This document shows, piece after piece, positions 1 to 13,009 of a DNA stretch of 64,000 nt. How positions within the stretch are numbered: position 1 is the stretch's first letter; the number at the start of each line of letters is the position of its first letter. The notes beneath the pieces were generated by a model. That model had not been told where the DNA came from. It worked only from the letters and a program-made list of their open reading frames with translations, and searched no databases. Source of the DNA: Yamagishiella unicocca (lineage: Eukaryota; Chlorophyta; Chlorophyceae; Chlamydomonadales; Volvocaceae); the NCBI GenBank assembly GCA_003116995.1, contig BDSL01000080.1, positions 310,001 to 374,000 on the forward strand, read 5' to 3'. The position numbers and the translations under genes were made by a program.

Positions 1-22
1 GCCTGCAACGTTCGCCCTACAG

Positions 23-910
23 CTCTTGGACGGTCGCACCATCCACGTTCGGGAGGATCAGCAAGAGGGCATGCCCCCCCCGGGCATGGGACCGATGGGG
101 GGCATGCCGCCCATGATGGGAGGCATGGGTGGTGGCGGCGGCGGGCCCCGCGGCCAGCGTGGTGACCGCGAGCGGAAGTCGAACGCAGACCCGGAGATGC
201 GGAAGACGTGTCAGGTGCGCATGATTGGGGCTACCTGTGCACTTCGCAGGCAGCTAGGTACGAAGCACGACGGAACTTGGTTAGTGCCTCCCCCGCCTAT
301 GTTCACCCTCGGGAATGCTTCCACGGTGGGCACACTTTTAGAGCAGAAGAGGCACGCATGAGGAGGAGTACCTTCGCTTCAAAAGTGTTCGACTTTCTCT
401 TGCAAATTCCTAACTTAGACGCCCTTTGTGTTTTGCCAGATCGTGGTGCACGGCTTGCCGTTCTCTTACGAGGCCGCGCAGCTCCGGGACCTCGTCAAGG
501 GGTCGGGTCCCATCCTTGAGTGTGATGTCAAGAAGGACCGGATGACAGGCCGCAGCAAGGGATGGGGCACGGTGCTTTTCCAGAACGCCGAGGCTGCAAA
601 TGCCGCTATCGAGGTAGGCGACCAATAGACTAAAGCTGGGTCAGCTGCAACCCAGACTCTGCATTGCTAGATGCTACACAATTTGTGGCAATGTCCAATG
701 CGGCTGATGCTGTACTCTGGTCGGAAGCCTTTACTGCTTGTGCCCTGGCGTGTGCGTTCTTGCTACTCATCTCATAATTCCACTGCGCTGGTGTCCATGG
801 GAACGGGACTAAATCCCGCACGGTTCGCTCATGTGTCACCGCAGAAGTTCAACGGCCACGACCTGCACGGACGCGTGCTGTCAGTCAAGTTGGATGCCCA
901 TGTGCAGTAA
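23..910 (+). CDS. RRM RNA/ssDNA-binding protein, 3' part (hnRNP M / Gbp1-like)
   Basis: The last three exons of a gene that enters from the left edge are visible: 23-214, 440-613 and 845-910, all phase 0, with stop TAA at 908-910. The first exon holds the end of one RRM (LLDGRTIHVRED, beta-4 strand), then a Met/Gly/Pro-rich linker and a short Arg-rich stretch. The next two exons encode a second, complete RRM with RNP2-like IVVHGLP and RNP1-like KGWGTVLF, ending in KFNGHDLHGRVLSVKLD. The protein stops directly after this RRM. The GRTIHVRED ending is typical of hnRNP M/MYEF2-type proteins, and of the Chlamydomonas telomere G-strand binding protein Gbp1 as I recall it. RNA or single-stranded DNA binding is a family inference. 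The upstream RRM and the start lie outside the window, so the exact orthologue cannot be named. Confidence 0.85.
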
Positions 911-2285
911 ACGTGAGGTGCAGAGGAGCAGCTTCCGTACGGCGCATGGGCGCGGAAGGCGTGGACAGCAACTTCTTGACTCAGAGCGGCACCAGGATTC
1001 AATGGCAATGGATTTGCGTGGGCGGGACACTGCCGATACAATTGTGACCATTTGTGGAATGTAGCATTAGGCATTGCGTTGGATCCTTCCTGGATGTATG
1101 CGCTTTGCTTCCGCCCTGGATTGGCGCATCTGAGTAGTCGCGGAAATGCTGTGTTGGACGAGGTGATGGCATGACTACCAAGACCGGCGGCACGGTGGAC
1201 GACTGGAAGTAGGCCAACTTGGAGTCGTTTTGCGTTTTGTCCTCACTTGGACATTATCTTAGCTTCTTTTCGCATGCACGTACTGTAAGCAGGTGCGATC
1301 GACAGCACTCCAAATGTATCGGATGATTGCAGCAGGCCGCTTGATCGTTGGCCACTGTCTTTACATATAGCAGCTTGCAATGGCTTGCAAATCCGTAAGG
1401 CATTCTTACTACCGTATGTTAGTAACCTGCCCTTTCCACTTTGCTGACTTCGCAGCAGAATTTGAGACTTATAGAAGCATGCGGTGCCGAAGTGCATGAT
1501 CTGTAGGCACATTTTGGCGGAAGCCCAACCAAGCTGTTGCTGGTTATGGGTGTGTCAATAGATGGCAACCTATGGCGACCAGGCAAAAGGCTTTCACGAT
1601 CCTATATAGATGAGACACATGGTGAAGCCCAGTGAAGCTACTCGCCTGCTGGGCGATTAACTGCAACCTGCTGCAAGGACAGCCGAAGAAGCAGGTCAAC
1701 GGAGTAATAATATCCTGATAGGTTGTAGCATGCATTCGTGACTGCCTAAGAGCCTAACATATTCAAGCACACACCGTACTACGGCAGCCGTGATGGGCTA
1801 AACTGCCCAAGCGCCAACAGCCGTTAGGCAAGACTGAAATGATGATAGGGATTAAGAAGAAGCAAACGGTTAGCAAAGAACGTCAAATTCGGCGGGACTA
1901 GGATGTGCTGGAACGCATGACACATATATTCTCAGGTGCAGCCGGAGCCGATCTACGTGCTTCAAAATATTAGGGTACATGCGTTGTGCATTATGGCTGC
2001 CTTCGTAAAGTCGATGATACGCGTCGTATAGTTCCCAGCAGCCAGCGCACGCTCGTCCATGACAATGTGCGTAATCCAGAAGCTGAGCATACGCCGCTTC
2101 TCCTTTTCTGTCCTATCGATACGCTATAGACAAACCAGACCATATCAACATACAAAATTTGGTACAGGACAACAGCTATACGCATCGCTTTGTCATTCAA
2201 CACGGTTCAACACACGCCTTACGTTCCTATTTTCCTGTCTAGACCGTCGTAGCGCCCGCAAGGGCGCCCCAGCGGCCAGGTCACC
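911..2285. other. Intergenic: RRM 3' UTR and ABC gene upstream region
   Basis: No coding exon can be supported here. The left part is the RRM gene 3' UTR. The part before 2286 must hold the promoter and 5' UTR of the ABC transporter. I see no convincing TATA box and no repeat. Confidence 0.6.
1284..1288 (+). terminator. TGTAA poly(A) signal of the RRM gene
   Basis: This is the first TGTAA after the stop codon at 910, on the gene strand. TGTAA is the usual polyadenylation signal of Chlamydomonas and Volvox. It would give a 3' UTR of about 390 bases. Confidence 0.5.
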
Positions 2286-5200
2286 ATGTCATTGAAGCAG
2301 GCTGACGTAGCCAACATTGCTGATGCCGACAGCCACCTGGAAGATGTTATTACCGCGGTGGATGAGCCTCGGAAAGATGCTGTCAAGGACGACGACGTTC
2401 CACCCGTCGGGTTCTTCAAGTTGCTGAGGTATGCTGAAGTGTTCCTCGGCGTGGAATCTCTACGCCGACGCAAACACTCTTATGTAAGTTCTGATTTGCA
2501 CAGCCGTGACTGACAAGTGGCTTCTATCGCAGCACCGCCGATGGATGGGACATTGACCTCATGGTGATTGGCGCCATTGGGGCGATCGGAAACGGTGAGC
2601 TTTGTCAGGCCTCGCCGCTTGGGTCGTTCACATGCAGACGCGCGGTCACGACAGGCACGCGTACATAACCATCCATTCACACGCGTATGTAGTTAAACGA
2701 TATGCTGACGACCCCGAACAGGTGCTAAGCGCATGCCTCTGACCCCCCCCCTTTGCCTCGCAGGAACTCTATTGCCGCTTTTTGCAATCCTCTTCGGCGA
2801 ATTTACAGGTATGCGTGCATAGATTGCAACCGCAAGGTTCAAAAAAATGCAGATGGAACTATGATATTCGCACGTTGTCGCCTATCGCACTTGTCGCGGA
2901 CAGCGGTTTTCCTAGCTAGGGAATCGCCTGAGGACGGAGTTGCATGATGCAACCACGCCGGGTGTGTGCAATGTCGTCGGCGACTGTCATCGCTTTCGTG
3001 GGTGCAAACACTCTCACAGCCCCGTGGCTGTGCACGGCACTCGCCTTCTGCAGTACTTCCTCATCGCGCCTGCATTAGCTGGACCTGGTGTGTTTGTAAT
3101 TAGCGGATGCAGCCAGTGATAACGCTCCCGTTGATGGGTCCATTTGAAGCCCTAATAACCTGCCAACGCCTCCTCGTCAGCATTCCGGGGATGTCATTGT
3201 GCACATTACGTCAGCATCTAATTTTTCCTGGCACCCATTTAGCTGTTAACGATTCTTAAATCGCAACTGGACCTGATGTACACGCCAGACTCGGAACCCT
3301 AATGTCAACTCCCCGGGGGCGCACTACGCAGATGCATTTGGCGGGGGCCCCGGACGCAGCGATTTCATGCACCTGGTTTCCCAGATTTCTCTCAAGTTTC
3401 TGTACCTGGCAATCGCCGCCCTCGTGGGCTCGTACCTCGAAGCCGCCGTGTGGATGTACACTGGCAACCGCCAGGCCAATCGCCTTCGTACACGTTTCTT
3501 GTCTGCCGTACTGCGTCAGGACGTGGCATTCTTCGATGTACAATCTACAACAGGTGGGTAGCTGGCCTTTTGGGGAGGCTGGCGGAAAGGGTAACGAACT
3601 GTCCACACCGTCACGGTGGAGTCCTAAGGACTCTGGATGGCATCAAGGTCCTTTGGGTTATTGGGCAGGGCGCCGCGTGCGTGAGCACCGACATCGTCCT
3701 TTCGCAGTGCTTTCGAACTGCACGCTTGCACCCATAGCCTGATACCCCATGGCACAGCTTGAGCCGACCGGCGATTCTGTACACCCCAACAAGGCGGCCA
3801 CCTCATTCAAGCCCGCCCGCTCATCCGCCCCCCCCCCCCCCCGCAACGGCACAGGTGGCCTGGTGCAGGGCCTGAACGAGGATAGCATTGACGTGCAGAA
3901 TGCCATCAGTGAGAAGCTCGGCGCCTTCCTCCACCACAGGTAAGGGCACGCCCTGCTTACTGTTGTTTCCGCTCGCGGGGGTGGAGAAAAACGACGGAAC
4001 ACTTTGGGGCTGGCGTGGAGCTGCACGAGGGAGAGGAGTGTGGGCAGCTATGGCGCGAGGGATTGATGTGAGAGCCACAGTTTTGCTTCGCTCCAGCTTA
4101 CGCTCTGCGTTACATTGGGTGAGCTGGAGTCAACCCAGGTAGCCCGTCTCAAGTGCATGCCATGGGGACGGCAGGGGATCCTGAAGGGTCGCCGACCCCA
4201 GGGCCATCCCAACTACGACCCCAGAAGCATCCCAACTAGGTGTACCGTATTAACGGCGAATCTGTGCGCGCCAGGCAAACACTCATTTCTAGGCTACCGC
4301 TAACGCGATTTGAAACGCTACCCCTTGTCGTTGCCCTGTGCACACCTCCCTCGCCAGCTCCACTTTCGTCACCGGGTTCGTGATTGGATTCGTCAAAGGC
4401 TGGGAGATGTCGCTGGTGATGTTAGGCTGCATGCCCTTCCTGGCGCTCATCGGCGGGCTGTTGGCCAAGGGTACGGCCATGACGAATAACTCGTCGGCCA
4501 AGGCGTACGCGGAGGTGCGGCGGAACGCATCTGTGGGGTTGGGCGCCTGGAGGAGACCCTGGGCGTGACATGGAGGCGCATTTGTGGGGTTGGGCGCCTG
4601 GTGGAGACCCCGGGCGTGACATGGAGGCGCGCAGGAGAGGGAAGAGGCGGAACCGTGATGGTGGGTGGGGTGCCACCCCAACCCGATGATGCAGATGATT
4701 GCTGAGGACCGCGGGATCAGTATGAAGCATGACAGAACGGAATCCGTATGTGTGCGCAATCAGGTGTAAGTGAGGCGCGCGGCGCGTGGGGTCAGGGAAG
4801 GGTGATGCTGAGGTGGCGCCGGCGGCCTGCCCACGTTTCCCCTCCGTGCCCCGTTCTTCCCCCACGCGAGCCACAGGCTAGTGCCATTGCGCAGCAGAGC
4901 ATCTCGCAGATCCGTACCGTGGCGGCGTACAACCGAGAGGAGGCGGCCATGGTGCAGTACGACAAGGCGCTGGACGGCACGCGCAAGATGGTGGGCGCCG
5001 CGGCTGGGCTGCTGGCGGGTCGGGGGCCGGGACGGTGGGGTGGGGTGGGGCCCACGTGCGGAGGCGCCGTCTTCGTCTCGTGGTCCTGGTGGGAGCAGCG
5101 CACCTTCGCGTTTAGGCCACTTCAGCTGCCCTTCGCAGCGCCCGACCCACCGACCCAAATCGACTGGGGTTGTGCCCCGGCCTCCATGCCCCATTTTCCA

Positions 5201-8200
5201 TCCCTTCCCCGGCTCGATGCGATGTCCTTCCCGCGGCGGCCCCGAAACCCGTGTAGGCTATCCGCCAGGCGTGGCTGGGCGGCATCAGCCTCGGCGCCGT
5301 ACAGTTCGTAATGTACGGCACTTACGCCGTGGGCTTGTTCTTCGGTGCTTACCGGGTGGCTGCGGGCGCCTACAGCGGCGGCACGGTGCTACAGGTGCTC
5401 GTGGCAACGCTCATGGGCGGCTTCTCGCTGGGTCAGGTGAGGACACGACACCCGGCTTGGCGTCGGGGGTTATAGGAAAGAACCGGTGGCTCGACATGGG
5501 AAGTGTAGCTGGTGCATAGGCGCGGCGTGGCGGGGGGCACGTTGGTGGGTTGGTTGTGGGGTTTCTGGCCGAGTTAGATAAGGTCACGACGCGACACGTG
5601 GCTTGGGGACCGCGTGGATAGCGGAAAATAATAATGGGTGACGGCGGGCGGCCTTGGCACCCAGTCGGCGGCGGTGTCATGGCGCGGGGAGACGGTGAGG
5701 CGAAGCCGGTGATGAAAGCACCAACCGCCCCCCGGTCGTCGCCCTGCGTTCTGCAGGCCGCACCAAACCTGCAATACTTCGCCAAGGGCCGTGCCGCCGG
5801 CGGCCGCATGTTCCGTGTCATCGACCGCAAGCCCGCCATCGGCGACGACTCGCCCGCCTCTGGCGGTGCCGCCGCCGGCGGCAGCGACTCCAAGCAGCAC
5901 GCCGCCGCCGCCGCCGCCAACGGCCAGAAGGTGGACATCGTGCCTGCCCCGCTGGACACCGTGCGCGGCGAGATTGAGCTGCGGAACGTGGATTTCGCCT
6001 ACCCGTCACGCCCCGACGTCCTCATCTTCTCCGACTTCAACCTGAACGTGCCTGCCGGCAAGACAGTGGCGCTGGTGGGCAGCAGCGGCAGCGGCAAGAG
6101 CACGGTGGTGCAGCTGATTGAGCGCTTCTACGACCCGCTGGCCGGGATGGTGCTGCTGGACGGCGTGGACCTGCGCAACGTGCCCATCAAGTGGCTCCGG
6201 AGCCAGGTGCGCGACAGGATCCCAAGGGTCGGCCCCCAAAACGTTGAACTGAAGCCAGGCTGCACAATTCACCCTGGGGCGCGCCCCTCTTGTCCCATCA
6301 CCGTTCCTACCACCACCACAACAGCTGTTATCATCACCAGTACTTCCATCACCACCATTATCTACTACCACCGCCACGACCACCATTACAACCACCACCA
6401 TTACCTCGCCACCGCGATCGTGGTCGTGATCTTGACCCCGGCTGCGCTACAGGTGGGCCTGGTGAGCCAGGAGCCGACGCTGTTCGCCACCACCATCTTT
6501 GAGAACATCGCCATCGGCCTGCCGGGCTCCTCGGCGGAGGAGGTGGAGGCGGCGGCGAGGGCCGCAAACGCACACGTCTTCATCTCCAACCTACCCATGG
6601 GCTACGAAACGCAGGTACCGTACGTGCCCGCGAGTGCCCCTTGTGCGTTCTTGCCGTCCGTCTGCTGGCCGAAGGCCGAGGGCGCCGCTCAGGCAGCACC
6701 CTCGCCGGCGTCCTCATGCGCTGGTGCCGGTAGTACTTCACTGCCGCTGCCTTATGGTGTTACCCGGCTCTCCCAACGCTCTTCCTTCAAAAGCGCGCTT
6801 CGTTCCGCTTGCCTGCATCCCCCAACGCCACGCCTCCCCCACGCTACCTTCTCCGCCCCAGGTCGGCGAGCGCGGTATCCAGCTCAGCGGCGGCCAGAAG
6901 CAGCGCATAGCCATCGCGCGAGCTATCCTCAAGGGTCCCAAGGTGCGGCTCTAGCTAGGCGCGCGCAGCGCGACGACTACTGCTACTGCCGCCTTTCGCT
7001 CCTGGCCCTGTTGACCGCTAGGGGTTCGTGTCGGGGCTCGTCTAGACGCAGCAGCCAGGGGCTTGGGCATTCCTCTCAAAGCCCTCGTTGACCTGTTTGA
7101 CCTGGCTTGGGCATTCCGCCATTATGATGCCTGCGAGATGTGCAGGTCTCATCCGAAGTCTCAATCGGCTATCTGGGTCGGTCCGCCTCTTACCCTCCTC
7201 CCGCAGGTCATGTTGCTTGATGAGGCCACCTCCGCGCTTGACACCCGCTCCGAGGCGCTGGTGCAGGCGGCCCTGGACCGGCTGGTGGTGGGCCGCACCA
7301 CGGTGGTGGTGGCGCACAGGCTGTCCACCATCAAGAGCGCGGACTCGATCTCGGTGGTCCAGGGAGGCCGCGTGGTGGAGCGGGGCACGCACGAGGAGCT
7401 GCTGCGCGACGAGACGGGTGCGGCGGCGGCGGTTTCGGAGCTGGGGCCAGGGGGGTGATGCAGATGGTGTTTGCGGTGGTCCGAACATGCGGCAGTTTCC
7501 TTCGCGCCTCCTGATCGCCTCACGAACGACACCATCGCGTGACCCGCGACAGCGGACATGGACCATCCCGGCAACATTTAGCCGTTCGAGCCTGGCTCGT
7601 ATAACGTAACCGCCAATCGTGCCCCGTTCCCCAATACCTCGAGTGCTCATTGGCACACCTCTCTCCGCTCCGCCGCCTCACTCGTGCATTTTGCCCCGCC
7701 GCCGCCGCTGTCTTGGCACCTCCAGGCGCCTACTCCATCCTAGTCAAGCTCCAGATGCAGGTGCAGCAGCAGCCCGAGGCCGAGGTGGAGGAGGTGGGGG
7801 CGCCCGAGGACCTGGACGAGGAGATCAAGCTCGTCACCGCTGCACGCCTCACCAACGGCCCAGCGCCCAACCCAGCAGCTCTTAGCATCGACGGCGTCCA
7901 GGCCTCCGCGCCCCGCCAGTCGCTCTCCGGCCCTCTGCAGCCCCCCAAGGGCGAGCCTGCGGGCCTGGTGTCTGCCGACATGGGCAGGGGCTCGGACACT
8001 CGGGCGCCCCAGCACCTGGTGCAAGGCGGCGCGCCGGACTCCGTGGGTGTGCACATCCCCAACTCCATCCCCTCCAACGCCGCTGTCGGCCCGGGCGGCT
8101 CAGCGCCCGTCTCGGCCGACACGCGGCTGCAGCCGTCCGCCGAGAAGGCCGGCGGCGGCAGCTCGAAGGGTGCCGTCCCCGTCTCCGCGGACGGCAAGAA

Positions 8201-11200
8201 GGAAGGCAAGGAGGAAGGCAAGGAGGCAAAGGAGGAGCCGTACAAGGTGCCGTTCAAGCGCCTTCTGGGCTACGCCGAGGGCAGAGGCGGGTCGACGATC
8301 GTGGGCTGCATCGCGTCCGCCGCCAGCGGCGCGCAGCACCCCGCGTTTGCGTTCACTATCGCCTCCATGATCGGCATCTTCTACACGCTGTCGCCGGTGA
8401 GCTCGGTCACGCGGGTCGCGTGTGACGACCGGGACGTTTGGGTTGGGACATGAGCGGGCTCGGACCTCCCGAGAGGCTTTTGTACATTGGTCGGCAATTG
8501 GTTGCGGCGGTTGGTAGATTTTGCGTTGTGCCGGCGTTGTGCCGGAATTAGGCCGAGCTGCGTTTACTTGCCGAGGTGCACCGACAGCAGTGGCGCGACC
8601 TCTTGCTCTTTCCGTCCATCCATACATCCACCCGCAGGAGGACCTCAAGCGCGAGGCGTCCTTCTACTGCTGGATGTTCTTCGTCATCGCCTGCGGCGCC
8701 TTCATCGCGCTTCTGGTGCAGCAGGTCGCCTTCGGGCGGGTTGCTCAGGTGGTGTCCAATCGAGTGCGTGTGGAGCTGTTTGGAGCCATCATCCGCCAGG
8801 AGGTGGGTGACCGGTGGCCTGTTCCTGGTTGGGTCGTAAACTGGGTGACCAATTGGGCGGCTGCGAGTGGTCGAATTTGTGCGGTGTTGCGTCAGCAGAC
8901 CCCCAGTACCTGAGCTAAGAACCCCGGATCGACCCGCGGCCGCGCTCGACGCAGGTCGCCTGGTTTGACGACGCCGACCACGCCAGCGGCAAGCTCACCG
9001 CCAACCTGGCCACCGACGCCTCCTACGTTCGCGGCGCAGTGGCTGACGTGTTTGGGGTGGGCTTCGGGAACCTGTCCACGCTGGCTCTTGGCTACCTGGT
9101 GGCTCTGGCGTACGACTGGCGCATGGCTCTACTCATCACGGGTGGGTCGGTTGCCTAAACAGGTGGATCGGGTGCCTAAACAGGTGGATCAGTTGCCTAA
9201 ACATATCGGTTGCCTAAACAGGAGTCACAATCCACATGGGACCCACGGGTCACACGGTTCGCGGGATTAGTCTGGGGCGTTGGTGCGGGACGGGGATAGG
9301 GGGTATGCGGGTGGGTCGACACAGGGCCAGGAAGAAGCGGCAGAGTGGGAGGGACTCGTCCATGGGTCCGTGCTTTAGTTATACCAGGGGGAGCCGACGC
9401 CGATGCCGATGCGACCCGCCTGCTCCGGCCGCGCCCACATCCGCAGGTGTGCTCCCGTTCATCACCCTCAGCATGTTCATCCACCTCAAGTTCCACACCG
9501 GCTTCACGTCGGACGCCGACAAGCTGTACGCGGGCGCCAACCAGATGGTCACCGAGGCGTTCTCGTCCATCCGCGTCATCCACGCCTACAACCTGCAGAG
9601 CTTCGTGTCGGGCAACTACGAGAAGATGATTGTAGGTCGGGGGGGAGAGGAGCGGCGCCCCGTGCCGCCGCGTGTGCTGGGCGGCTGGGGTGGACCGTCA
9701 TGGGCTGGTGGGGCGCCGCAGAGGGGAGATTCCTCGTGGTCGACGCGGCCGCAGCAGCAGCAGCAGCACTGCCCTGCCCAGGAGCGCCACCTGCTCCCCC
9801 CTTAATGTGCCAGTGTCCGCAACCGCATTGCGGCCCCTTCCTTTCACCGCTCCCCGCCTCCTCCCTCTTCGCCTTCCGCTTCCCCCCACCGGGCGTAGAT
9901 GCAAGCCAACGGCCTGCTGGTCCGGCAGAGCAACGTCTCTGGCATCTCCTTCGCCTACTCCAATTTCGTCATGTTCGGTGAGTCCAGCCCAGCGGCCCCC
10001 CTGCGCCCTCCCCCTGCTGTGGTCTTCTCTCCCCCGCTCCCCCCATCCATGGGATCTAAGCCAGCAGGCGGCATACGATACTGCGGCACCGCCGCTGCCG
10101 GAAAGAACCGCATCGACCCCCGCGGTCACCTGACCCCCGCGCCATGGAGTTCCCTTTCTCGCCGCGTCCGTGTGGACATGCGTGTCTGCTCCGGACGCCC
10201 CGCGTTTACTTGGCCTTCCGCATCGTGACCTTCCCGCAAGGGGGCGCTGTGCTCGCCCCTGCTGCCTCCCCTTCCAAGGGCGCTGTGCGCACCCCTCACC
10301 TTCCTCCCACCCCCCACCCGCCCGCTTCAGGCATGTACTCGCTCATCATCTACTTCATGGGCCAGGAGATCAGCCACGGCTGGGTGAAATTCGAGGACAG
10401 CCTCAAGGCGTTCCTGGCCATCCTGCTGGCGGCCATGGGCATGGCGCAGGTGGGGGTGGATTCGAGGAAGACTGGGAGCAGGGGCCGCTCTGCCTCGTCA
10501 TCACGTATGCCGTACAGCACGTGCCGTACCGTGTACCGTTACGGCACGCGCGCGCTCCATTGCCCGCCGGTTTCCTCGCCCGGCGCCTTTCCCTGGACAG
10601 TGCGCGGGGTGCTCATACCCTCGCGGCTTGGGCCGGTGCGATGACTTGGGTCGCCATTCAGGCCAGTCAGCTGCCCCATTCCGTCTGGACTGAACCGCCC
10701 TTCTACATTTCCACCACCCTGGCCCCCTCCGCAGGCGTCCATGGCGTTCCCCGACCTGGCCAAGGCCAAGTCGGCCGTGCAGCGCATCTTCCCCATCATC
10801 GACCGCAAGCCGGCCATCGACAGCTCCGACCCTGGAGGCGTAAAGCCCGACCCGGAGGTACGCGGCTGCTGCCTCGCACTCTCCCTCGCACCCCACCTCA
10901 GCACCCCACCTCAACACTCCCCCAAGCTCAGCTCCAGCTTATTACCAGCTCGTAATTCCCCCGCGCTTACTTCTTTTTTTCTCGGTGCACGGGAGTTGTA
11001 TGACCTGAACAGTGGGGGGCGCAGCCACCGGCCACTGTGGAGTTAGCCCTGAAGGCCTGGAGCCCAACCCCTCCCTATGTCGTGTAACCTGGTCTACTCG
11101 CCCCCCTCCTAACCGGTCACTTTCTGTACGCCCCTCCTAACCCCGCAGACCCTCCGCGGCGAGATTGAGTTCCGCGCCGTCCGCTTCGTGTACCCCGCTC

Positions 11201-12637
11201 GCCCCACGGTGGTTGTGTTCAACAACTTCAACCTCAATGTGGCTCCTGGCCAGGTGACGGCGCTGGTGGGCGAGAGCGGCAGCGGCAAGTCCACCGTGGT
11301 GGGCCTTATCGAGCGCTTCTACGACCCGGTGGCTGGCACAGTGCTGCTGGATGGCGTGGACGTGAGGAGCTACAACCTGCGCTTCCTGAGATCCTTGGTG
11401 CGTCACCAACCATCAAGGATGGTGGGAACCCCGCGTGGGTGCGGCCGGTGGGGCCCAGCGAAGCCACGTCATCATCTCCACCGTGCCCTCGTCCCTCGCC
11501 TCCCCACCCACATCGGCAGTTTCTTGCACACACACCCCCTTCACGCAGGGTTTTTTCGGGCATCCACGGGTCTTCCTCGGACCCCTCTCACTCTGTATGT
11601 TGTTGTTCGCAGGTGGGCCTTGTGAGCCAGGAGCCGCTGCTGTTCAACGGCACCATCGCGGACAACATCATGATCGGCAAAGCGGACGCCACGCAGCAGG
11701 AGATCGAGGCGGCAGCTGGTGCGTGGGGGGGGGCGCCTTGGCTTAGCTTGGCTGGTCGTGCCAGGGAGGAGCCAGGTCAACGACGGGTACTGGTTTGGCT
11801 GGGGGCGGGTCTTAAGTGACTCCCAAGATAAGGTGACTGTCGGGCCGAGATCCCGAGCACCCCTCGTGCCTCCTGTCGTCCACCCGCTCTCCTCGGCGCT
11901 CGTCTGTTCACTGGTTTTCCCCGCTGTTTCCCCTCCGGCCCCCGACCTCCCCGTCCATGTCGACTAACCGTTTTTATGCCACTCCCCGTCCTCTTGACCC
12001 TGCCCGCAGAGGCCGCCAACGCGCGCACCTTCATCGAGGCTCTCCCTGAGAAGTTCAACACGCGTGTGGGCGAGGGCGGTATCCAGCTCAGCGGCGGACA
12101 GAAGCAGCGAGTGGCCATCGCTAGGGCGGTGGTGAAGAACCCCAAGGTACGGCCGCGCCCCACGACGAGCTCTCCCGCTGCCCTCCCATGCCCCATACGC
12201 ACCCAGCTGCCCTCAAATCACCCCCACTCGACAACTCCAACCCGACCTGACCCCACTGCACAGCACCAGATCGCCTCCCCACACCTCACCCCACACCACA
12301 TCACGCCGCAACTCCCGCCGCGCCCCGCCCACGTGGCCCCCCGCAGGTCATGTTGCTTGATGAGGCCACCTCGGCCCTGGACGCCCGCTCTGAGTCCGTG
12401 GTGCAGGCGGCGCTGGACCGCATCATGGAGGGCCGCACGTCCATCGTCATCGCGCACCGCCTGTCCACCATCCGTCACGCGCACACCATTGCTGTGGTGT
12501 ACCGAGGAGCCGTCCTGGAGAGGGGCACCCACGAGGAGCTCATGGCGCTGCCCAACGGCTCCTACGGGCGCCTGGTGGCGGCGCAGAGCCGCGAGCCGCC
12601 GGCGGGGGCCGCGAACGGCAAGAGCGGCAAGGCCTGA
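2286..12637 (+). CDS. ABCB-type (P-glycoprotein/MDR-like) full ABC transporter
   Basis: Twenty-three exons give 1407 aa: 2286-2428, 2533-2594, 2764-2808, 3332-3553, 3855-3939, 4358-4514, 4877-4990, 5257-5436, 5757-6206, 6453-6614, 6862-6942, 7207-7417, 7726-8396, 8638-8802, 8955-9141, 9447-9631, 9899-9977, 10331-10449, 10735-10857, 11149-11397, 11613-11718, 12010-12146, 12347-12637. Phases agree at every junction. The order is TMD1-NBD1-linker-TMD2-NBD2. NBD1 has Walker [10 protein letters not shown] (about 444), Q-loop SQEP, LSGGQ (548), Walker B LLDEATS (D572/E573) and H604. NBD2 has GESGSGKST (1188), LSGGQ (1292), D1316/E1317 and H1348, so both ATP sites look competent. A long hydrophilic Ala/Pro/Ser/Lys-rich linker joins the halves. 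Membrane export of hydrophobic compounds is inferred from the family; substrate and membrane are unknown. The start is the first in-frame ATG before FFKLL. Confidence 0.93.
4527..4628 (+). repeat. 51-bp tandem duplication in an ABC intron
   Basis: Two adjacent copies of a 51-bp unit start at 4527 (gcatctgtggggttgggcgc) and 4578 (gcatttgtggggttgggcgc), differing at a few positions. The repeat begins just after the donor of exon 6. Confidence 0.85.
6290..6420 (+). repeat. CCA/CAT-rich imperfect microsatellite in an ABC intron
   Basis: An intron stretch is built from imperfect accacc/catcacc units. It produces long Thr/His/Pro-rich false reading frames in several phases and is not coding. Confidence 0.7.
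9147..9226 (+). repeat. 21-bp minisatellite in an ABC intron
   Basis: Four head-to-tail units of the type tcggttgcctaaacaggtgg are present. The third is shortened to about 17 bp. They lie directly after the donor of exon 15. Confidence 0.85.
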
Positions 12638-13004
12638 AGGGACGGCGGCGTGTGTGGTGAATGTACTGCGGCTTGTGAGTGAGTGAGAAATGTGCGAGTG
12701 AGTGGGTTAGTGAGTGGGCGGGCAGCGGTGCGCGGGGGGCGAGGGCGCGCTGGCTGGCGTGGTGTGGTGTGGTGTGGTGTGGTGAGCGGATGGGTCGTGG
12801 TGGTCGTCGTGAGGTGGCGCATTGAGTGGAGGGAAGTGCATGGCGTGTTGCGTCGGGAGGTGTGGCGCGGTTGCGTTCGGTTGGAGTTTGGTCGCATTAT
12901 TTTCGGCGGCACTGTCAGTGTGGAGACCGCTGGGCGGCTCTACATGTGCGGAGTGCGTTCGCGGGCCATGTCTTTGTATACATGCAGGCGACTCGAGTGA
13001 TCCG

Positions 13005-13009
13005 TGTAA
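13005..13009 (+). terminator. TGTAA poly(A) signal of the ABC gene
   Basis: This is the first sense TGTAA after the ABC stop codon, about 370 bases downstream. Confidence 0.55.

Noticed and set aside
5634..7091. Single 485-aa protein reading through ABC exons and introns
   Set aside because: The frame runs across introns (poly-Thr/His insert) and leaves the family frame after Walker A. Splicing restores the canonical NBD.
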